From contig NZ_PNOS01000045.1 of the NCBI RefSeq assembly GCF_002869745.1, forward strand, positions 1-39,328: a DNA stretch of 39,328 bases, written 5' to 3'. The stretch comes from Oceaniglobus roseus. GTDB taxonomy: Bacteria; Pseudomonadota; Alphaproteobacteria; Rhodobacterales; Rhodobacteraceae. The position numbers and the translations under genes were made by a program. Positions 8,752 to 16,952 of this stretch are shown here, in pieces. Under the pieces are notes generated by a model, which was not told the DNA's origin, ran no database searches, and worked only from the letters and a program-made list of their open reading frames with translations. Each line of letters begins with the position of its first letter. Within the stretch, counting starts at the first letter, position 1.

Positions 8752-9339
8752 ATGACGAAGCGTGACATGAAGATCCTCCCCCGGCTCGCCGCCGCCACGG
8801 CCCTTCTGTGCGGCCTCGGCGCCGCCGCGACGGCGCAGACCATGGTGACGGGCGACGAGGCGAAGGCGGCCCTGTTCCCGACCAAGGGCGCGCGGGCGGT
8901 GGTCTTCAACCTGCCCGGCCTCGACGACAAGACGAAGGCCGTCCTCGGCGAGGTGGCGAAGGACCAGAAGTATTTCGGCGCCATCGCGCTTGCGCCCGAG
9001 AAGGGGCTGGCCAGCGCCCAGGCGGCGGTGAACTACCACTCCGTCGCCGCGGCCGAGCGTGCGGCCATCGCCGCCTGCCAGAGCGCGGCCAAGACCCAGT
9101 GCCGGATCGCCGCCCACGTCCTGCCCGCAGGCTATGCCGAGCGCGGCCTGACCCTGTCGGTCGATGCCACCCAGGGCTTCAACGACAGCTACCTGCCCGC
9201 CGGATCGCCCAAGGCGCTCGCCATCTCGCCCAGCACCGGCCAGTGGTCGATCGCCGCGGGCCAGGGCGCGGGGGCGACCGCGACCCGGTCGTGCAACGCC
9301 AAGGGCGCCGGCGACTGCCAGGTGGTCGTCGCCGACTAG
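8752..9339 (+). CDS. Small secreted protein, DUF4189-like
   Basis: A 195-residue protein with an N-terminal signal peptide (KILPRLAAATALLCGLGAAATA, cleavage near AQT). The middle part (YFGAIALAPEKG, then an alanine-rich segment ending AAERAAIAACQSAAKTQCRIA) has the layout of DUF4189: a 'domain of repeated use' with a Cys-x7-Cys pair and a following aromatic-glycine turn. I am only moderately sure of the family, and no enzymatic motif is visible. Start ATG 8752 has GAGG about 9 nt upstream; an upstream GTG (8719) and a downstream ATG (8767) are alternatives. It diverges from the M20 operon and is followed by a long non-coding gap. Confidence 0.72.
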   Translation: MTKRDMKILPRLAAATALLCGLGAAATAQTMVTGDEAKAALFPTKGARAVVFNLPGLDDKTKAVLGEVAKDQKYFGAIALAPEKGLASAQAAVNYHSVAAAERAAIAACQSAAKTQCRIAAHVLPAGYAERGLTLSVDATQGFNDSYLPAGSPKALAISPSTGQWSIAAGQGAGATATRSCNAKGAGDCQVVVAD

Positions 9340-9691
9340 GCGCCGCTCCCGCTCTTGTGAAGAGAGCCGCGCAAGGTATTGACAGATCGCTGTTTTGGTG
9401 GGCCTGTCCGCGTCGGCGGCCCGCCGATGCCCCCGAAACGCCGCGCGCGGCCACCGGGGGCGCCGCCTTCGGCAGTAACGGTGCGGCGTCGTCGCCGTTT
9501 CGGGCCGGTCCGGCGCCGGTGACGATTTCATGAGCATTGGCAAGATCTTGTGGGCCAATTCGCGCCGAACGCCTTCACATTGCGTTTTCTGCGTGTGCAA
9601 GCTGCGCGTGCATATGGTAACGGTAAACCTACAGGCCGACATGACGAATCGGCTGCGAGAGGCTGATGGCAGTGGCAATTGGGTGGTCCAT
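9340..9691 (+). promoter_or_regulatory. 352-bp intergenic region upstream of the rodZ-like gene
   Basis: The longest non-coding stretch in the window. It begins with a weak 5-bp dyad (CTCTT/AAGAG at 9352-9364) that might end the upstream transcript. A TTGACA hexamer lies at 9379-9384, but no good -10 partner is 16-18 nt away. The section 9580-9640 is relatively AT-rich for this genome and is a plausible promoter area for rodZ-ispG. An open frame extends the rodZ-like gene upstream to 9530, but its residues do not resemble the family, so I treat it as untranslated. Confidence 0.4.
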
Positions 9692-10936
9692 ATGATCCGA
9701 CGGTTTCGGGCGCCGCAGGCGATGGAAGACGAGGGCCCGCGCGGCTTCGACGATTTCGACCTTCGTCTGGGCGACGTCATGCGCGGTGAGCGGGCGACCC
9801 TGGGCAAGTCCCTGCTGGACGTCCAGCGCGAGCTGAAGATCAAGGCCACCTACATCGCCGCGATCGAGAATGCGGATCCCCAGGCCTTCGAGACGCCGGG
9901 CTTCATCGCCGGTTACGTCCGCTCCTACGCGCGCTACCTCGGGCTCGATCCCGAATGGGCCTACAAGGCGTTCTGCGCCGAGGGCAACTTCGAGACCGCC
10001 CACGGCATGTCCTCCGCCGCCTCCGCCAAGCGCACCGAGAAGAGGGTGGCCGATCCCGGCCGCCGCGATCCCTTCGCCGAAAGCACCGCTCTGTTCGCGC
10101 CGACCGCGCCGGGCCTGTTCTCGCGCATCGAACCGGGCGCCATCGGCTCTACCCTCGTTCTGCTGGCGTTGATCGGCGGCCTGGGCTACGGCGGCTATTC
10201 GGTGCTGCAGGAGGTCCAGAAGGTGCAGTTCGTGCCGGTGGACCAGACCCCCGGTGTCGTGTCCGAGCTGGATCCGCTGGCCGCCGCCACGGCCTCCATG
10301 CCCGTGGGCGACGAGGCCGCGCCGGGCATCGAGCCGCGGGAAGGCGACGGGTTCGACCGGCTCTACCGTCCGCAGGCGCTGGACGTGCCGGTGATGATCG
10401 CCCGCGACGGCCCCATCGCCACGCTGAAGCCCAACGTCACCCGCACCGCCGATGCCGCGCCGGAGACGGGGCGCAGCGAGGCGATCGAGTCCGCCATCAG
10501 CGCCGCCATGCTCGGCACCCAGCCGGCCGATGCCGAGGGCGCCGCGCCTGCCGACGGAACCGGCGTGCAGGTCGTGGCCGCGAACGTGCCGGAAGTGGTC
10601 ATGTTCGCCGTCCGCGACTCCTGGGTGCGGGTCAAGGCCGCGGACGGGTCGGTGATCTACGAGAACATCATGAACAAGGGCGACCGCTTCGTGCTGCCGA
10701 AGACGGAGGAGGCGGCGACGCTGCTGACCGGAGAGTCCGGTGCGATCTATTTCGCGGTCAACGGCACCACCTACGGCCCCGCCGGGCGCAGCGGCCAGGT
10801 GACGAAGAACCTGAGCCTCGCCGCCACCGACCTGACCGAGAAGTACCAGGTCGCGGACCTCGAGAAGGACGGCGACCTCGCCACCGTGGTGGCCGACGCC
10901 TCGCTCCTCGCGCCGGTCGAACCCGTGGGGGAATGA
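9692..10936 (+). CDS. RodZ-like helix-turn-helix membrane protein (DUF4115)
   Basis: Bitopic inner-membrane protein of the RodZ type, which in model bacteria links MreB filaments to cell-wall synthesis and rod shape. The 414-residue product has a cytoplasmic helix-turn-helix domain at about 22-95 (LGDVMRGERATLGKSLLDVQ, then IAGYVRSYARYLGLDPE). A linker leads to one membrane span near 150-172 (GSTLVLLALIGGLGYGGYSV). A long periplasmic region follows, ending in a DUF4115 beta domain (about 290-370, VRDSWVRVKAADGSVIYENI). Start 9692 matches where family similarity begins. It lies directly upstream of ispG, the same order as rodZ-ispG in E. coli, which supports the assignment. Function in this organism is inferred. 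Confidence 0.88.
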   Translation: MIRRFRAPQAMEDEGPRGFDDFDLRLGDVMRGERATLGKSLLDVQRELKIKATYIAAIENADPQAFETPGFIAGYVRSYARYLGLDPEWAYKAFCAEGNFETAHGMSSAASAKRTEKRVADPGRRDPFAESTALFAPTAPGLFSRIEPGAIGSTLVLLALIGGLGYGGYSVLQEVQKVQFVPVDQTPGVVSELDPLAAATASMPVGDEAAPGIEPREGDGFDRLYRPQALDVPVMIARDGPIATLKPNVTRTADAAPETGRSEAIESAISAAMLGTQPADAEGAAPADGTGVQVVAANVPEVVMFAVRDSWVRVKAADGSVIYENIMNKGDRFVLPKTEEAATLLTGESGAIYFAVNGTTYGPAGRSGQVTKNLSLAATDLTEKYQVADLEKDGDLATVVADASLLAPVEPVGE

Positions 10937-11013
10937 CCCCCCGGGGCGTTGCGCCGGGGCGGCGGCTGGCCTAACTGTTGGCGTAACGCTGACTGGACAG
11001 AAGGCCGCCTCAG

Positions 11014-12159
11014 ATGTCGATCAACCACGTCCGCCCCTGGCGCAACATCTACCGCCGCAAGAGCCGCCAGATCATGGTCGGCAACGTGCCCGTGGGCGGC
11101 GACGCGCCGATTTCCGTGCAGACGATGACCAACACCGACAGCGGCGACGTGAAGGCGACGCTTGCGCAGGTGATCGCCGCCGCCGAGGCGGGGGCTGACA
11201 TCGTCCGCATCTCCGCCCCCGACCAGGCCGCCACGACCGCGCTGAGGGAGATCGTGCGCGAAAGCCCGGTGCCGATCGTCGCCGACATCCACTTCCACTA
11301 CAAGCGCGCCATCGAGGCCGCGGAGGCCGGGGTGGGGTGCCTGAGGATCAATCCGGGCAACATCGGCGACGCCTCCCGCGTGAAGGAGGTCATCAAGGCC
11401 GCCCGCGACCACGGCTGCTCGATCCGGATCGGCGTGAACGCCGGGTCGCTGGAACGGCACCTGCTGGAGAAATACGGCGAACCCTGTCCCGACGCGATGG
11501 TCGAGTCGGGGCTGGAACACATCAGGATCCTGCAGGACAACGACTTCCACGAGTTCAAGATCTCGTGCAAGGCCTCCGACGTGTTCATGGCGGCCGCCGC
11601 CTACCAGCAGCTGGCCGACGCGACCGACGCGCCGATCCACCTCGGGATCACCGAGGCGGGGGGCATGATCTCGGGCACCATCAAGTCGGCCATCGGCCTC
11701 GGCAACCTGTTGTGGATGGGCATCGGCGACACGATCCGCGTGTCGCTCTCGGCCGATCCGGTGCAGGAGGTGAAGGTCGGCTACGAGATCCTGAAATCCC
11801 TCGGCCTGCGCCACCGCGGCGTCAACATCATCTCCTGCCCGTCCTGCGCGCGCCAGGGCTTCGACGTCATCAAGACGGTCGAAATCCTCGAGAAGCGGCT
11901 GGAGCACATCAAGACGCCGATGAGCCTCTCGATCATCGGCTGCGTGGTGAACGGCCCGGGCGAGGCGCTGATGACCGACGTCGGCTTCACCGGCGGCGGC
12001 GCGGGGTCCGGCATGGTCTATCTCGCGGGCAAGCAGAGCCACAAGCTGAGCAACGCCCAGATGATCGAACATATCGTCGAGCAGGTCGAGAAGAAGGCCG
12101 AGGCGCTGGAGGCCGAGGCGAAGCAGGAGGCCGAGACGGCGGGGCAGGCGGCGGAGTAG
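11014..12159 (+). CDS. ispG: 4-hydroxy-3-methylbut-2-en-1-yl diphosphate synthase (IspG)
   Basis: Penultimate enzyme of the MEP isoprenoid pathway: reductive ring opening of MEcPP to HMBPP using a 4Fe-4S cluster. The 381-residue product has the TIM-barrel part ([20 protein letters not shown] at 23-42) and the C-terminal cluster-binding domain. The cluster ligands are C275, C278 (SCPSCARQG) and C310 (CVVNGPGEA), with E317 as fourth ligand. The C-terminus is a charged Ala/Glu/Lys-rich tail. A short spacer of 77 bp separates it from the rodZ-like gene; it contains a CCCCGG/CCGGGG hairpin at 10939-10959, and an AGAAGG ribosome site lies near the start. Likely co-transcribed with that gene. Confidence 0.97.
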   Translation: MSINHVRPWRNIYRRKSRQIMVGNVPVGGDAPISVQTMTNTDSGDVKATLAQVIAAAEAGADIVRISAPDQAATTALREIVRESPVPIVADIHFHYKRAIEAAEAGVGCLRINPGNIGDASRVKEVIKAARDHGCSIRIGVNAGSLERHLLEKYGEPCPDAMVESGLEHIRILQDNDFHEFKISCKASDVFMAAAAYQQLADATDAPIHLGITEAGGMISGTIKSAIGLGNLLWMGIGDTIRVSLSADPVQEVKVGYEILKSLGLRHRGVNIISCPSCARQGFDVIKTVEILEKRLEHIKTPMSLSIIGCVVNGPGEALMTDVGFTGGGAGSGMVYLAGKQSHKLSNAQMIEHIVEQVEKKAEALEAEAKQEAETAGQAAE

Positions 12160-12186
12160 GCGCGCCGCTGCCGCTGTCGCGCGCGT

Positions 12187-12220
12187 GGAGGCTGCGGGAG
12201 CCTCCGGCGGGGATATTTAG
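12187..12220 (+). terminator. Stem-loop terminator after ispG, with a conserved-looking tail
   Basis: A perfect 7-bp stem (GGAGGCT at 12187-12193, AGCCTCC at 12199-12205) with a 5-nt loop is followed by GGCGGGGATATTT. This stem-plus-tail resembles an intergenic element I remember at gene ends in Rhodobacteraceae genomes, though I cannot search for it here. It sits between the convergent ispG and dsbA-like genes, where a terminator is expected. Confidence 0.6.
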
Positions 12221-12305
12221 GAAAGCAAAGATGGGGGGCGGGGGCAGACTGTCCGTGCCCGCCCGTCCTGGCGCACTATCCGGCTTCGGTCCCTGGCGCG
12301 GGGGC

Positions 12306-13055
12306 TCAGCCCTCGCGCTTGGCCTCGACCAGCCGCTGCATCGTGTCGAGGGGCACGTAGCCGCGCACCATCTCGTCGCCGAAGACGAAGCTCGGGGTGC
12401 CGTTGATCTTCAGCGTCTGGCCGAGCGCGTGGTTCTTCGCGATGATGTTGGTGACGTCGTCGTCGTCCATCGCCGCCATGATCGCGTCGGCGTCGAGGCC
12501 CGCGTCCTCGGCCACGCCGCGCAGGGCGGATTCGGTGATGTCGGCGCGCAGCTCCATCAGGGTGTCGTGGATCTTGCCGTAGGCCTCGTCCCCCGCGACC
12601 TTCTTCACCGCCAGCGCGAAACGCGAGGCCAGGACGGACTGGTCGCCGAGGATCGGGAACTCCTTCACGATCAGGCGGATGTTGCCGTCGCGGGCCAGAA
12701 GCTCGGTCACTTCCGGCGCGGCCTTCTTGCAGTAGCCGCAGCGGTAGTCGAAGAACTCGACGATGGTGAAGTCTCCCTCGGGGTTGCCTGCCACGTAGGA
12801 ATAGCCGTCGTCGAACAGCGCCTCGGCGTTGTCGGCCAGAAGCTGCGCGTCGCCCTTCGCCTGATCCTCGGCCTGCCGCTTCTCGAGGACCGAGATCGCC
12901 TCCATAAGCACCTCGGGGTTCTCCAGCAGGTAGGCGCGCACCTCCTGGCCGAAGGCCGCGCGCTCGGCGTCGGTCATGTCGGTCAGGCCCTCGGCATGGG
13001 CGGGCAGGGCGAGGGTCAGCGCGAGGGCCGAGGCGGCGAGGGGGAAGCGGAACAT
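12306..13055 (-). CDS. DsbA/Com1-like periplasmic thiol-disulfide oxidoreductase
   Basis: Periplasmic thioredoxin-fold protein that forms or isomerises disulfide bonds. The 249-residue product has a signal peptide (residues 1-21, ending AHA), then a helical N-terminal extension rich in Glu/Ala (about 25-80) as in Com1-type proteins. The DsbA-like domain has the active-site motif CGYC (C106, C109) and a cis-proline loop GTPSFVFG near residue 217. Start ATG 13055 has a GGAGAG site; a longer frame to 13109 is unlikely. It is convergent with ispG and divergent from the ABC importer genes. Whether it oxidises or reduces is not readable from sequence. Confidence 0.92.
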   Translation of the reverse strand: MFRFPLAASALALTLALPAHAEGLTDMTDAERAAFGQEVRAYLLENPEVLMEAISVLEKRQAEDQAKGDAQLLADNAEALFDDGYSYVAGNPEGDFTIVEFFDYRCGYCKKAAPEVTELLARDGNIRLIVKEFPILGDQSVLASRFALAVKKVAGDEAYGKIHDTLMELRADITESALRGVAEDAGLDADAIMAAMDDDDVTNIIAKNHALGQTLKINGTPSFVFGDEMVRGYVPLDTMQRLVEAKREG

Positions 13056-13343
13056 GGGCTCTCCGGGGATTTGGCCGGCAGGCGCCGGGGGTTTCGGGTC
13101 GCGCGCCACAATGCCAGACGGGGCCGGGATGGCAAGTCGCGGGCGCCGCGCTCACGCCGCTGTGTGGTGGCTGCGCGGGGGCCGTGTGGGCGGGGCGGGC
13201 GCCGGACCGGCAGAATGGCGCTTGACCCCCCCGGCGGGGGCGCCCACAAAAGTTGCGGAAGCGGCCGCAGGCGGGAAGACCCGCGCGGCCGGCAGCGCCC
13301 GGGGACACGCGCCCCAGCGGCGCGAGCTGTGGGAGGAGACATC
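13056..13343. promoter_or_regulatory. Divergent regulatory region, dsbA-like gene / ABC importer
   Basis: A 288-bp non-coding gap that must contain promoters for both directions. It has a CCCCC/GGGGG hairpin around 13226-13240 next to a TTGACC hexamer, and a GCGCC/GGCGC dyad near 13310-13325. I looked for a thiamine riboswitch because the downstream binding protein is of the NMT1/THI5 fold, but the conserved CTGAGA core is not present. Confidence 0.4.
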
Positions 13344-14357
13344 ATGACACTGAACCGCCGCCAGACGCTGGCCCTGATGGGCGGCGCCGCCGCCGCCGCC
13401 GGGCTGGCTGCGCCCGCCCTGGCGCAGGACCGCAAGATCGTCGTCGGCGCCCTGCGCCTGACCAGCCACGCGGCGAGCTTCGTCGCGATGGAGCGGGGCT
13501 ATTTCAGGGAGGCGGGGCTCGACGCCGAGCTGCGCTTCTTCGACGCCGCGCAGCCGATGGCCGTCGCCATCGCTTCGGGCGACGTCGACTTCGGCATCAC
13601 GGCGATCACCGGCGGGTTGATCTCGCTGGCCGAGAAGGGCGCGGTGAAGGTCATCGGCGGTGCGCTGCAGGAGGAGAAGGGGATCGACGGGCAGAAGTTC
13701 CTCGCCTCCGACGCCGCCTTCCAGGCCGGGGTGAAGACGCCGAAGGACCTGGGCGGCAAGCGCTATGCCGTCACCCAGCCGGGATCCTCCTTCCACTACA
13801 TGGGCGCGAAGATGGCCGCCGCGGAAGGGATCGAGCTGGAGTACGTGCCGCTGCAGAAGGTCGGCGCGATCATCGGCGCGATGAAGTCGGGCCAGGTCGA
13901 CGGCTGGTCCATCGTGCCGCACATCGCCAAGGCGCTCGACGGGTCGGGCGCGGTGCACATCATCGGCGACGTCGCCGATTACCTCCCCGACTACCAGGTG
14001 ACGACGGTCTTCACCTCGCTCGACAACACGGTGAACGAACGGCCGCTGACCGAGGATTTCCTCAAGGCCTTCTCGAAGGGCGTCGCCGACTACAACGCCG
14101 CGCTGGTCGACAGGACGGCCGGGGAGGAGGCGCAGCAGAAGATGCTCGACCTGCTGGCGCCCTACGTCTACCCGGACGACGCGCCGGAGAAGGCGAAGAC
14201 CTCGATCCTGAACGGGGCGATGCGGCTGAACGAGAACGCGGGCCTGACCACCGCCTCGGTCCAGGACCAGATCGACTGGTTCAAGGCGGAAGGCATGATC
14301 AAGGACACCATCGGCTTCGACACCGTGGTCGACAGCAGCTTCGCACCGGTGCTGTAG
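13344..14357 (+). CDS. ABC importer substrate-binding protein (NMT1/THI5-like)
   Basis: Periplasmic ligand-binding protein of the nitrate/sulfonate/taurine/pyrimidine class. The 337-residue product starts with a Tat-like signal (NRRQTLALMGG, cleavage near ALAQD). The mature start KIVVGALRLTSHAASFVAMERGYF is the typical opening of NMT1/SsuA-like proteins, and the SGDVDFGI segment is the usual ligand-pocket strand. Start ATG 13344 is fixed by GGAGGAG. The open frame continues upstream in silico, but only the part from 13344 has family features. It heads an operon with an ATPase and a permease. Substrate unknown: sulfonates, nitriles, pyrimidines and riboflavin are all carried by relatives. Confidence 0.92.
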   Translation: MTLNRRQTLALMGGAAAAAGLAAPALAQDRKIVVGALRLTSHAASFVAMERGYFREAGLDAELRFFDAAQPMAVAIASGDVDFGITAITGGLISLAEKGAVKVIGGALQEEKGIDGQKFLASDAAFQAGVKTPKDLGGKRYAVTQPGSSFHYMGAKMAAAEGIELEYVPLQKVGAIIGAMKSGQVDGWSIVPHIAKALDGSGAVHIIGDVADYLPDYQVTTVFTSLDNTVNERPLTEDFLKAFSKGVADYNAALVDRTAGEEAQQKMLDLLAPYVYPDDAPEKAKTSILNGAMRLNENAGLTTASVQDQIDWFKAEGMIKDTIGFDTVVDSSFAPVL

Positions 14358-14361
14358 CCCC

Positions 14362-15129
14362 ATGGATCTGTCCCTCCAGGGGGTCGGCCATGCCTATAGC
14401 GATCTCGAGGTGCTGCGCGACATCTCGCTGGAGATCCCCGGCGGGCGGATCCTGTGCATCGTGGGCCCCTCGGGCTGCGGCAAGTCCACGCTGCTGCGCC
14501 TGCTCGGCGGGCTGGAGAAGCCGGACCGCGGGCGGGTGCTGCAACTCGGCGCGCCGCCGGCGGGCTGCCTCAATCCGCTGACCTTCGTCTTCCAGGACTT
14601 CGCGCTCCTGCCCTGGCGGACGGTGGAGGGGAACCTGAGCCTGGTGCTGGAGGACCACCGCCTGCCGAAGGCGGAGGCGGAGCAGATCATCGCCGACGTG
14701 CTCGCACGTACCCGGCTGTCGGAGTTCCGCACGGCGCTTCCGCGCCAGCTGTCGGGCGGCATGAAACAGCGCGTCGCCATCGCCCGGGCGCTGGCCGTGA
14801 CGCCGGCGGTGATGCTGCTGGACGAGCCGCTCTCGGCGCTCGACGCGCAGACGCGCGAGCTGCTGATGGACGATCTCGTGGCGCTCTGGACCCGTGCGCC
14901 CTTCACCGCCGTCTACGTCACCCACAACCTGGCCGAGGCGGTGCGCCTTGGCCACCGGATCGTCGTGCTGTCGCGCCGTCCGGGGCGGATCGCCGAGGTG
15001 GTGGACATCGACCTGCCGCTCGACGCGCGCGAGACCGGCAGCGCCGAGCTGGAGCGCCACCAGAAGCGGCTCTGGTCGCTGATGCGGGACGAGGCGCGGG
15101 CGGCCGACGCGGAGCTTGTGGATGGCTGA
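14362..15129 (+). CDS. ABC importer ATP-binding protein (NitT/TauT type)
   Basis: Cytoplasmic ATPase that powers the importer. The 255-residue product has Walker A GPSGCGKST at 35-43, Q-loop in FVFQDFALLPWR near 75-86, signature LSGGMKQR near 130-137, Walker B MLLDEP near 151-156 with the D-loop SALD, and the switch histidine in YVTHN near 193. It closely follows the binding protein (4 nt gap) and overlaps the permease gene by 8 nt, so the three are one transport operon. Members of this group (SsuB/TauB) run about 250-270 residues. Confidence 0.95.
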   Translation: MDLSLQGVGHAYSDLEVLRDISLEIPGGRILCIVGPSGCGKSTLLRLLGGLEKPDRGRVLQLGAPPAGCLNPLTFVFQDFALLPWRTVEGNLSLVLEDHRLPKAEAEQIIADVLARTRLSEFRTALPRQLSGGMKQRVAIARALAVTPAVMLLDEPLSALDAQTRELLMDDLVALWTRAPFTAVYVTHNLAEAVRLGHRIVVLSRRPGRIAEVVDIDLPLDARETGSAELERHQKRLWSLMRDEARAADAELVDG

Positions 15130-15934
15130 CCTCGCCCGGCACGGCGCGGCGACGCGCCCGGTCCCGTTCCGCGGCGGCGGCTTCGCGCCCTCGGCCCGGC
15201 GGGGCGTGGGGCTGGCCGTCTTCGTGGCGCTGATTTTGCTGGCCGAATGGGGCACGCGGTCGGGCTGGATCTCGCCCCTGACACTGCCGCGCCCCTCGGA
15301 CGTGCTGGCGACGCTGGTCGATCTCTGGACCTCGGGGCGGCTTTGGGAGCATCTGGTGCCCTCGCTCTCCCGCCTTGCCGTCGGCGCGGTGATCGGCGTC
15401 GGACTCGGCGTCGCGACGGGCGTGATGATCGGCCTCTTCTCCTATGTCCGCGCGGGGCTGGTGCCGCTGGTGGCCGCGCTCTTCCCGGTGCCGAAGATCG
15501 CGCTGCTGCCGCTCTTCGTGATCTGGTTCGGCATCGACGAAAGCTCGAAATACGCGCTGATCGCCTTCGGCACCTTCACCCCCACCGTCGTCGCCACCTA
15601 CGGCGCGGTCGACAACGTGGACCGCGGGCTGATCCGCATGGGGCAGAGCTTCGGCCTGTCGTGGTGGTCGATCGTCCGGAAGATCGTGCTGCCGGGGGCG
15701 ATGCCGGGGATCCTGTCGGGCCTCCGGATCAGCCTTGCCATCGCGATCATCCTGCTGGTCGCCGCCGAGATGCTGGGCGCGCAGCACGGGATCGGGGCCT
15801 ATATCCTTCAGGCCGGGTCGCTCTACGACCTGGAGAAGCTGTTCGCCGGGGTGACGATCCTGTCGCTGCTCGGCGTGCTGATATCCTTTGCCGTGGGGCA
15901 GGCGGAACGCGTCCTGCTGCGCTGGCGTAGATAA
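15122..15934 (+). CDS. ABC importer permease (NitT/TauT type)
   Basis: Inner-membrane permease subunit of the binding-protein-dependent importer. The 270-residue product has about six hydrophobic helices, starting with VGLAVFVALILLAEWG. The cytoplasmic EAA-type loop for ATPase contact is around residues 170-200 (LIRMGQSFGLSWWSIVRKIVLPGAMPGILSG). ATG 15122 overlaps the end of the ATPase gene by 8 nt and gives the normal SsuC/TauC length; a TTG two codons upstream is possible. The TAXI-TRAP binding protein begins only 24 nt downstream. Confidence 0.94.
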   Translation: MADLARHGAATRPVPFRGGGFAPSARRGVGLAVFVALILLAEWGTRSGWISPLTLPRPSDVLATLVDLWTSGRLWEHLVPSLSRLAVGAVIGVGLGVATGVMIGLFSYVRAGLVPLVAALFPVPKIALLPLFVIWFGIDESSKYALIAFGTFTPTVVATYGAVDNVDRGLIRMGQSFGLSWWSIVRKIVLPGAMPGILSGLRISLAIAIILLVAAEMLGAQHGIGAYILQAGSLYDLEKLFAGVTILSLLGVLISFAVGQAERVLLRWRR

Positions 15935-15958
15935 TCGAGACATCAAAGGGAGAAAGAG

Positions 15959-16912
15959 ATGAAACTTACGGGATTTGTCGCCGCGGCTGCCGTCGGCGCG
16001 CTGGCCGTGACCGCGGCCCATGCCGAAACGCGCATCACCTACAAGTCGGCGAAGTCCGGCAGTTCGTACTACCAGATGGGCGTGGAACTCGCCGAAGCCG
16101 TCAAGATCGGCACCGACGGCGAGATGATCGTGACGCTGGAGGAAAGCCAGGGGTCGGTGCAGAACGTGATGGAGGTACGCGCGCGGGGCGCCGATTACGT
16201 CTTCACCACGCCGCCCGCGCTGGTCGGCGCCGCGCAGAAGGCCGCGGGGCCCTTCGACGGCAAGGGCGATCCGGCCTTTGACGAAATCCGCGCGCTGTTC
16301 CCGATCCCCTCGCTGACCATGCACATCGTCATGTCGAAGGACAGCGGCAGCAACGACCTGTCGAGCCTCGCGGGCAAGACGATCCTGCTCGGCTCGGGCT
16401 CCTTCGGCGCGACCGAGGGCGAGAAGTATCTCGAACTGTTCGGGCTGAAGGACAAGGTGAAGATCGCCGACAGCGAGCTGTCGAATGCCGTCGCGGCGCT
16501 GAAGAACGGACAGATCGACGGCTTCGTGACCGCGGGCAGCTATCCCGCGCCGAACGTGGTCGAGGCGGCGGCGACGACCCCCGTCACCGTGATCCCGATG
16601 ACCGACGACGAGGTGGGCCAGACCGGACGCACCCGCGTCGTGATCCCCGCGGGGACCTATGCGGGGCAGGAGGGCGACGTCACCACCACCTCGCTGCCCG
16701 TGGTGGCCTATGCGACGACGAAGATGGACGACGACACCGCCTATGAGCTGACCAAGACCTTCTGGGAGCAGAAGTCGATGATGTCGGGCATGTCGCCCTG
16801 GTGGAACGCCGTCTCGCCCGAGATGCTGTCGGAGGTGAAGACGAAGATCCATCCGGGCGCGCAGCGCTATTACGAAGAGGCGGGCATCGCCTTGACGGAC
16901 GAACAGAAGTGA
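15959..16912 (+). CDS. TAXI-family TRAP transporter solute-binding protein
   Basis: Periplasmic binding protein of the TAXI branch of TRAP transporters, which import small carboxylates or amino acids using the sodium or proton gradient rather than ATP. The 317-residue product has a signal peptide (1-22, ending AHA). The TAXI opening follows (SAKSGSSYYQMGVELAEAV at 30-48), then GSVQNVMEVRARGADYVFTTP and the hinge GSGSFGATEGEKYLELFG. A strong GGGAGAAAG ribosome site precedes ATG 15959. It follows the ABC permease by 24 nt with no clear terminator, so two chemically different importers share a transcript. The ligand is unknown. Confidence 0.93.
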   Translation: MKLTGFVAAAAVGALAVTAAHAETRITYKSAKSGSSYYQMGVELAEAVKIGTDGEMIVTLEESQGSVQNVMEVRARGADYVFTTPPALVGAAQKAAGPFDGKGDPAFDEIRALFPIPSLTMHIVMSKDSGSNDLSSLAGKTILLGSGSFGATEGEKYLELFGLKDKVKIADSELSNAVAALKNGQIDGFVTAGSYPAPNVVEAAATTPVTVIPMTDDEVGQTGRTRVVIPAGTYAGQEGDVTTTSLPVVAYATTKMDDDTAYELTKTFWEQKSMMSGMSPWWNAVSPEMLSEVKTKIHPGAQRYYEEAGIALTDEQK

Positions 16913-16919
16913 GGGAATT

Positions 16920-16944
16920 GGCGCCCCTGACATAACGGGGCGCC
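16920..16944 (+). promoter_or_regulatory. 8-bp hairpin between the TAXI binding protein and TRAP permease genes
   Basis: Perfect inverted repeat GGCGCCCC / GGGGCGCC (16920-16927 and 16937-16944) with a 9-nt loop. It starts 8 nt after the binding protein stop and ends 8 nt before the permease ATG. There is no T-run, so it is unlikely to terminate all transcripts. It could stabilise the 3' end of the binding-protein mRNA and limit ribosome access to the permease start, giving more binding protein than permease. Confidence 0.6.
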
Positions 16945-16952
16945 GACCTTCC

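Noticed and set aside
9379-9408. TTGACA promoter for the rodZ-like gene
   Set aside because: No -10 hexamer at a valid distance and more than 300 nt from the start, so I did not call it as a promoter.
9530-9691. N-terminal extension of the RodZ-like protein
   Set aside because: Family similarity begins near 9692 and the extension has no domain or good ribosome site.
11337-13343. Long in-frame extension upstream of the ABC binding protein
   Set aside because: It crosses ispG out of frame and the dsbA-like gene antisense; the real start is the ATG at 13344 with GGAGGAG and a signal peptide.
13280-13343. Possible thiamine (TPP) riboswitch before the NMT1/THI5-like gene
   Set aside because: The CTGAGA core and the second conserved arm are missing; only generic GC hairpins are seen.
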